This document shows positions 6,706 to 9,957 of a stretch of 9,957 bases of DNA, piece by piece. Position 1 is the stretch's first letter. Every line of letters starts with the position of its first letter. The notes beneath the pieces are model-generated. The model ran no database searches. It saw nothing but the letters and a program-made list of their open reading frames with translations, and was not told where the DNA came from. Origin of the DNA: an uncultured Bacteroidota bacterium (GTDB lineage: Bacteria > Bacteroidota > Bacteroidia > UKL13-3); contig CAISTO010000003.1 in assembly GCA_903888395.1 (NCBI GenBank), positions 1 to 9,957 on the forward strand, written 5' to 3'. Position numbers and translations under genes: made by a program.

Positions 6706-7428
6706 TTATACAGTAGCGTGCGAAATTCTTTCTAGCGCTTCTTTATTTATTATCTTTATTCTTTTTCCTTCAAAGTCAATATACTTATCCGATTTAAACT
6801 CTGAAAGCAATCTAATTAAAGTTTCAGTTGCTGTTCCAACTATGTTAGCCAAATCCTCGCGAGGCAAACTAATAGGAATAACTGGCTCCTCTTCTACCGA
6901 TTTGGTAGCAAAAGTTTGATGTAAATATAAAATGGTTTCAGCCACTCTTTCTCTTACACTTTTTTGAGCTAAACTCTGAACTTTTTCATTGTTTAAGCCC
7001 ATGTCGTGGCAAAGTGCTTTAAACATTTGTTTATTAATTTCGGCATTGCTTTGCAACAAATCCAAGAAAACTTGTCGTGGAATAAAACAAGCAGTTACAT
7101 CGTCAATACAAGTGGCAGTAGCAGTTAAAGGCTCTTCGGCAATAACGGCACGATAACCTAAAAACTCACCTTCTTTGGCAAAGCGCAGAATTTGCTCTTT
7201 TCCAAAATTATTACTACGAGTAATTTTAACAATTCCTTTTGTAATACAATATATTCCAAGTGGCAAATTATCTTCATAGAAAATGGCTTGTCCTTTTTTA
7301 TATTGTCCACATGACTTACCGGTACTAATTGCATGTACTTCCTCAGGATTACAGAATTTCATAAATGAAATGGATTTCGAGTCGCACATTTCGCATTCAA
7401 GCTTTACTTTTTGCATAGTAAAAAACAT
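6706..7428 (-). CDS. Crp/Fnr-family transcriptional regulator with N-terminal cysteine cluster
   Basis: Predicted cytoplasmic DNA-binding regulator of 240 residues. Residues about 40-150 form a cyclic-nucleotide-binding-type beta-roll (YKKGQAIFYEDNLPLGIYCI, then GKEQILRFAKEGEFLGYRAVI), followed by a long dimerisation helix and a winged helix-turn-helix near residues 188-225 (LPREDLANIVGTATETLIRL), whose ETLIR matches the FNR recognition-helix pattern E-x-x-S-R except for Ile at the Ser position. Before the roll are Cys12, Cys15, Cys26 and Cys40; a CxxC plus further Cys recalls FNR, but the spacing differs from E. coli FNR, so an Fe-S cluster or redox role is only possible. The start at 7428 is the longest; the ATG at 7416 (MQKVKLECEMC) is equally plausible. 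It lies 30 bases after the M61 gene and has a strong -7 box of its own. The target genes and ligand are unknown. Confidence 0.9.
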   Translation of the reverse strand: MFFTMQKVKLECEMCDSKSISFMKFCNPEEVHAISTGKSCGQYKKGQAIFYEDNLPLGIYCITKGIVKITRSNNFGKEQILRFAKEGEFLGYRAVIAEEPLTATATCIDDVTACFIPRQVFLDLLQSNAEINKQMFKALCHDMGLNNEKVQSLAQKSVRERVAETILYLHQTFATKSVEEEPVIPISLPREDLANIVGTATETLIRLLSEFKSDKYIDFEGKRIKIINKEALERISHATV

Positions 7429-7445
7429 TGGGTTAAATGATGTTT

Positions 7446-7453
7446 CAAATATA
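7446..7453 (-). promoter_or_regulatory. -7 element of the promoter for the Crp/Fnr gene
   Basis: On the minus strand this reads TATATTTG, an exact TAnnTTTG match, in the 30-base gap after the M61 stop. A TTTG lies upstream (minus strand, 7474-7471) with a 17-base spacer, shorter than the usual 19-20. A start near 7440 would leave 12 bases to the ATG at 7428 or 24 to that at 7416. It suggests the regulator can be expressed independently of the peptidase gene. Confidence 0.5.
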
Positions 7454-7458
7454 GAGAG

Positions 7459-8889
7459 CTAACGGCTTAACAAAAAATTAAATAGCAAATTATTTTCAGA
7501 ATTTTGATCTTTTGTTAACTTATTATTATTTATTGAGCACCCAAAGTAAGTCAAAATATTTTGTAAATCAGCTATTAAGTTGTTTTTACCCCAAATATTT
7601 TTTGTAAAAAATTGTTCAAAACTTTCTTGTCCATATTTTTCTAAAAGTGCCTGGTAATCATTTTCAGTGTAACCTTTATTGTTTTTATAGAACAAATGAT
7701 ACAAATCGTGCATTACATTATCCAAGCTATATTTACCATTTGAGTTCTTAATGATGGTTAAATCGGCAATCATAGCAGCTAACATTCCCTCTATGTAAAT
7801 ACTTACTTTTCGGGCAGCTACTCCCGGCACATAACCATCGAGCCAAGTATCAAAACTTGATTCTGCTACTGAATAATTATGAATTCCTGGATTAGAAATA
7901 TGACGCAAAAAATCATCATTCCAACTTTCAACGTATTGATCCCAACTCCAAACCCCACTTCTAAGTAACATTAAATCGCCATAATAAGTGGTAACACCTT
8001 CATATATGTAACCCAAAGTACTGTAATTTTCTTTGGTAAAATCGTATGGCAACATGCTTGCTGGACGAATTCTTTTTACATTCCACATATGAAAAAGTTC
8101 GTGGCTACTGATGGCTAATAATGAATTATAAAAATCATCACGAAGCATGTCATTACCCAATCCCATGGCAATAACGGTAGAGTCGGCATGTTCCACTCCA
8201 TGTCTGAAAGCAGTAGGCAACATTTGATATAAAAAATGATAATCTGTGCATGGAAATTCTTTGAAAATATCAATTTGTAAGGTAGTATAAGCTTTTGTGT
8301 CAGCTTCTAGTTTTACAATATCTAATTCATGTTTACCTTGAAACCAAAAATGAATATTGGAATCATTTACTTTAAATTCATGGTGTTGCAAGGTATTACT
8401 TGCAATAAAAGGACTATCGGCTAATTGATCAAAATTATTTGCAATTAAAATATTGTTTAAACTTGGCAATTGACAAGCTATTTTATAATCGGAGGGAATG
8501 TTTAATTTTACTTCAAATTGCTCTTCCATTTTACCTACTTCATACATAAAACAATGAACAGGATTTACATATAATTGCTCTTCATTGATAAAGCAAGCTC
8601 CTGCATCTAATTGATTTGCGTAATATTCATAGGAAACGGTAATTTCAGCATTATTTTCTGAATTGTAAATTAACCAACTGTCTTTTGTTTGCTTCCTAAC
8701 TTTAAGTTCAGCTCCATTTTTTGACATTGCTTTAAAGCAACGAATATTTTTGGCAAAGTTTGCTAACTCATATCTGCCGGGCCTCCAAGCTGGAAGTTGC
8801 AGTATAATTTCAGTACTATTAGAAATGATTTTGGCTTCAATTTCAATAAAATTTTCAAAAGCCTTGTTTATTGATACTTGGTATTTCAT
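7459..8889 (-). CDS. M61-family (glycyl aminopeptidase-type) zinc metallopeptidase lacking the PDZ domain
   Basis: Predicted zinc peptidase of the gluzincin class. The protein is 476 residues from the chosen start. The N-terminal beta domain carries the family phrase LPAWRPGRYELANFAKNI, and the catalytic domain has HELFH (His263, Glu264, His267) followed by MWNVKRIRP, with Glu297 in YIYEGVTTYYGD as third zinc ligand. M61 proteins usually run to about 600 residues with a C-terminal PDZ domain; this one stops soon after the helical domain (ILTYFGCSINNNK) with no PDZ and no PDZ-like remnant in the following gap. No signal peptide is evident, so the location is probably cytoplasmic. The frame extends to an ATG at 8916, but the ATG at 8889 (MKYQVSINKAFENF) matches the family N-terminus and avoids overlap with the divergent gene. 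Confidence 0.9.
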   Translation of the reverse strand: MKYQVSINKAFENFIEIEAKIISNSTEIILQLPAWRPGRYELANFAKNIRCFKAMSKNGAELKVRKQTKDSWLIYNSENNAEITVSYEYYANQLDAGACFINEEQLYVNPVHCFMYEVGKMEEQFEVKLNIPSDYKIACQLPSLNNILIANNFDQLADSPFIASNTLQHHEFKVNDSNIHFWFQGKHELDIVKLEADTKAYTTLQIDIFKEFPCTDYHFLYQMLPTAFRHGVEHADSTVIAMGLGNDMLRDDFYNSLLAISSHELFHMWNVKRIRPASMLPYDFTKENYSTLGYIYEGVTTYYGDLMLLRSGVWSWDQYVESWNDDFLRHISNPGIHNYSVAESSFDTWLDGYVPGVAARKVSIYIEGMLAAMIADLTIIKNSNGKYSLDNVMHDLYHLFYKNNKGYTENDYQALLEKYGQESFEQFFTKNIWGKNNLIADLQNILTYFGCSINNNKLTKDQNSENNLLFNFLLSR

Positions 8890-8894
8890 ATTTG
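8864..8894 (+). promoter_or_regulatory. Candidate promoter for the small membrane protein gene
   Basis: A TTG at 8864-8866 is followed after 20 bases by CATATTTG at 8887-8894, one mismatch from TAnnTTTG. Transcription would begin about 8900, leaving almost no leader before the ATG at 8904. The element lies inside the 5' coding end of the M61 gene on the other strand. Confidence 0.35.
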
Positions 8895-8906
8895 TTGCAA
8901 AATATG
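8887..8906. repeat. Inverted repeat spanning the two divergent start codons
   Basis: CATATTT (8887-8893) and AAATATG (8900-8906) are perfect inverted arms around the 6-base spacer GTTGCA. The outermost triplets are the start codons of the M61 gene (minus, 8889-8887) and of the small membrane protein (plus, 8904-8906). It may be a shared operator or a pair of overlapping -7 boxes, or it may come from AT-rich sequence by chance. Confidence 0.5.
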
Positions 8907-9152
8907 AACATACCAATAATAACCACCATTTTTTCTGTAATAATGTTATTAATTTTTACAGGACTTTCACTAATAAAAACACAAAACATAACCTTACAAC
9001 TTGTAAGTGTAGTAGTTAGCGCATTTTGCATTGGCGTCATTACGTGTATTATTATAGTAAATTACGACAATAAATCAGCTTTAATATGGCCAGGATTATT
9101 TGTAATTATGATCATCAATAAAGTGATTGAAATAAATAAAAATCTTCGATAA
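8904..9152 (+). CDS. Small hydrophobic membrane protein, function unknown
   Basis: I do not recognise this 82-residue protein. It shows three hydrophobic segments, roughly residues 5-25, 30-52 and 58-74 (GLFVIMIINKVIEI at the last), joined by short polar turns (KTQN, NYDNKS), and ends in a basic tail (NKNLR), consistent with a three-helix inner-membrane protein. The frame is open back to 8871, but the ATG at 8904 is preferred because it follows a candidate promoter and removes 11 residues that merely mirror the M61 coding strand. It starts 14 bases from the divergent M61 start codon and ends 45 bases before the lolA-like gene, so the two plus-strand genes could share a transcript. Membrane-like composition supports a real gene, but there are no motifs that give a role. 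Confidence 0.6.
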   Translation: MNIPIITTIFSVIMLLIFTGLSLIKTQNITLQLVSVVVSAFCIGVITCIIIVNYDNKSALIWPGLFVIMIINKVIEINKNLR

Positions 9153-9185
9153 TAAATTTTTATAGTAGCTTCACTCAAAAACCAA

Positions 9186-9193
9186 TAATATTG
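9186..9193 (+). promoter_or_regulatory. Candidate -7 element just before lolA
   Basis: TAATATTG, followed by CACC, differs from TAnnTTTG at one base and ends 4 bases before the GTG start at 9198. If used, the mRNA would start at or next to the start codon. No clear -33 element is seen. Transcription may instead come from the upstream small gene. Confidence 0.3.
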
Positions 9194-9197
9194 CACC

Positions 9198-9836
9198 GTG
9201 AAAAAATATTTATTAATAGCATTCAGCTTATTCACTTTAAGTAGCATTGCTCAAAGCAGTAAAGATGCCGATTTGTTAATTAACAAAATTAGCAAACGTT
9301 ACAAAAAATTCAGTTCCATTAAAGCCGATTTTACCTACAGCATTGAAAGTAAAGCCGAAAAAATTAATGAAAAACAAAAAGGAAATATTGTAATAAAAGG
9401 CAATAAATTCAGGTTAGACATTGCAGGGCAAACCATTATTTGCGATAATAAAACGCAATGGACTTATAGTAAAGAAATAAATGAAGTAAATGTTCAGCAT
9501 TATAAACCTAAGGAAGGTATTATGAAATTGGACGACATATTTACGATGTATAACAAAGGCTTTGTAAGTAAAATGGGTGAAGTGGTGAAAGAAGGTGGCA
9601 GAGAATTAACTATTTTAGAACTTGCTCCAAAAGATAAAAAGAAGAACTATTTTAAAATTAAACTTTTTATTGAAAAAAATAATCAGCAAATTATTAAAAC
9701 AGTTGTTTTTGATAAAAACGGAAGTGTTCACACTTATACTATTACCAATCAAATACCGAATATTAAATTTGATGATGGCTTTTTTACTTTTGTAGCTAAA
9801 AAATACCCCAATGTTGAAATTAATGACATGAGGTAA
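9198..9836 (+). CDS. lolA: LolA-like outer-membrane lipoprotein carrier protein
   Basis: Predicted periplasmic chaperone that takes lipoproteins released from the inner membrane to the outer membrane. The 212-residue protein starts with a typical signal peptide (MKKYLLIAFSLFTLSSIAQ; Lys2-Lys3, hydrophobic core 4-14, likely cleavage after Ala18). The mature part follows the LolA half-barrel pattern of Bacteroidota: an early helix (DADLLINKISKRYKKFSSIKADFTY), then beta strands GNIVIKGNKFRLDIAGQTIICDN, QWTYSKEINEV, ILELAPKDKKKNYFKIKLFIE and a C-terminal stretch VVFDKNG...FDDGFFTF. The start codon is GTG at 9198, fixed by the signal peptide, as no ATG is near. The gene assignment is by fold-level pattern rather than a sharp catalytic motif. 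The long hairpin downstream probably ends its transcript. Confidence 0.85.
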   Translation: MKKYLLIAFSLFTLSSIAQSSKDADLLINKISKRYKKFSSIKADFTYSIESKAEKINEKQKGNIVIKGNKFRLDIAGQTIICDNKTQWTYSKEINEVNVQHYKPKEGIMKLDDIFTMYNKGFVSKMGEVVKEGGRELTILELAPKDKKKNYFKIKLFIEKNNQQIIKTVVFDKNGSVHTYTITNQIPNIKFDDGFFTFVAKKYPNVEINDMR

Positions 9837-9885
9837 AACAAATTATTAGCCGTTAGTTTTTGAACTATTTTCGATAATAAATAAT

Positions 9886-9955
9886 CTTACAAAAATCCCC
9901 AAATATTTGCCCAATGCCTTTGGCATTGGGCAAATATTTGGGGATTTTTTGTAGG
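9886..9955. terminator. Very long hairpin downstream of lolA, probable terminator
   Basis: Arms 9891-9918 and 9922-9949 are perfect inverse complements (28 bp) around a TTT loop. With one bulged T (9950), bases 9886-9890 can pair with 9951-9955 (one G-U), giving about 33 paired positions. The stem ends in A5/T6, so it could terminate in both directions. It starts 49 bases after the lolA stop. It is far longer than the other two terminators in this window, so it could also be a dispersed repeat unit. The gap 9837-9885 has no gene. Confidence 0.75.
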
Positions 9956-9957
9956 TG

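Noticed and set aside
6680..6919. Plus-strand open frame over the 3' end of the Crp/Fnr gene
   Set aside because: It begins inside the terminator stem and is antisense to the clear winged-helix coding region.
9062..9247. Minus-strand open frame across the gap before lolA
   Set aside because: It overlaps the signal-peptide coding region of lolA and the end of the small membrane gene and has no recognisable product.
9847..9856. AGCCGTTAG shared by the region after lolA and the end of the M61 gene (minus strand, 7467-7459)
   Set aside because: A 9-base match in 10 kb of AT-rich DNA can be chance, and in the M61 gene it is simply the last sense codons and stop.
9866..9873. TATTTTCG as a promoter for a gene beyond the window
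   Set aside because: It matches the hppA -7 box, but no -33 element is present at the right distance and the next sequence is the long hairpin; too weak to annotate.

Overview
The window is AT-rich chromosomal DNA from a member of the Bacteroidota. The evidence is consistent: -7 elements of the TAnnTTTG type instead of -10 TATAAT boxes, A-rich leaders with no Shine-Dalgarno sequence, and proteins (Crp/Fnr regulator, M61 peptidase, RodA/PBP2 pair, LolA, HppA) that read like Bacteroidota versions of their families. I cannot name the genus. There is no tRNA, rRNA, CRISPR array, transposase or phage gene; this is mainly a housekeeping region.

Layout. Position 1-600 is the 3' part of a purine nucleoside phosphorylase gene whose start lies outside the window. 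A promoter at 654-684 leads to hppA (724-3249), a membrane ion-pumping pyrophosphatase that ends in an unusual Cys/Met-rich tail, followed by a clear terminator (3273-3301). A cell-elongation operon follows: mrdA (PBP2 transpeptidase, 3437-5302) overlapping rodA (SEDS glycosyltransferase, 5268-6539) by 35 bases. One base after rodA, on the minus strand, lies a decayed C-terminal scrap of a VOC/PhnB-like gene (6541-6636), then a bidirectional terminator (6667-6703). The minus strand then carries a Crp/Fnr-type regulator with an N-terminal cysteine cluster (6706-7428) and, upstream of it, an M61-family metallopeptidase lacking the usual PDZ domain (7459-8889). Only 14 bases separate the M61 start codon from the divergent start of a small three-helix membrane protein (8904-9152); a 20-bp inverted repeat spans both start codons. 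A LolA-like lipoprotein carrier with a GTG start (9198-9836) follows, and the window closes with a very long near-perfect hairpin (9886-9955).

How the genes work together. PBP2 and RodA form one peptidoglycan synthase of the elongasome, and their overlap implies coupled translation. HppA turns the pyrophosphate made in biosynthesis into an ion gradient. LolA serves envelope biogenesis. The regulator and the M61 peptidase share a strand with a 30-base gap but the regulator also appears to have its own promoter.

Most unusual: the HppA tail (residues 720-841, 19 Cys and 16 Met, with repeated Cx3C spacing), which known topology of the family would place outside the cytoplasm; the apparent move of the HppA gate glutamate to helix 5; the palindromic divergent start site; and the 28-bp perfect stem at the right end. 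I found no multi-gene system that I would call new.
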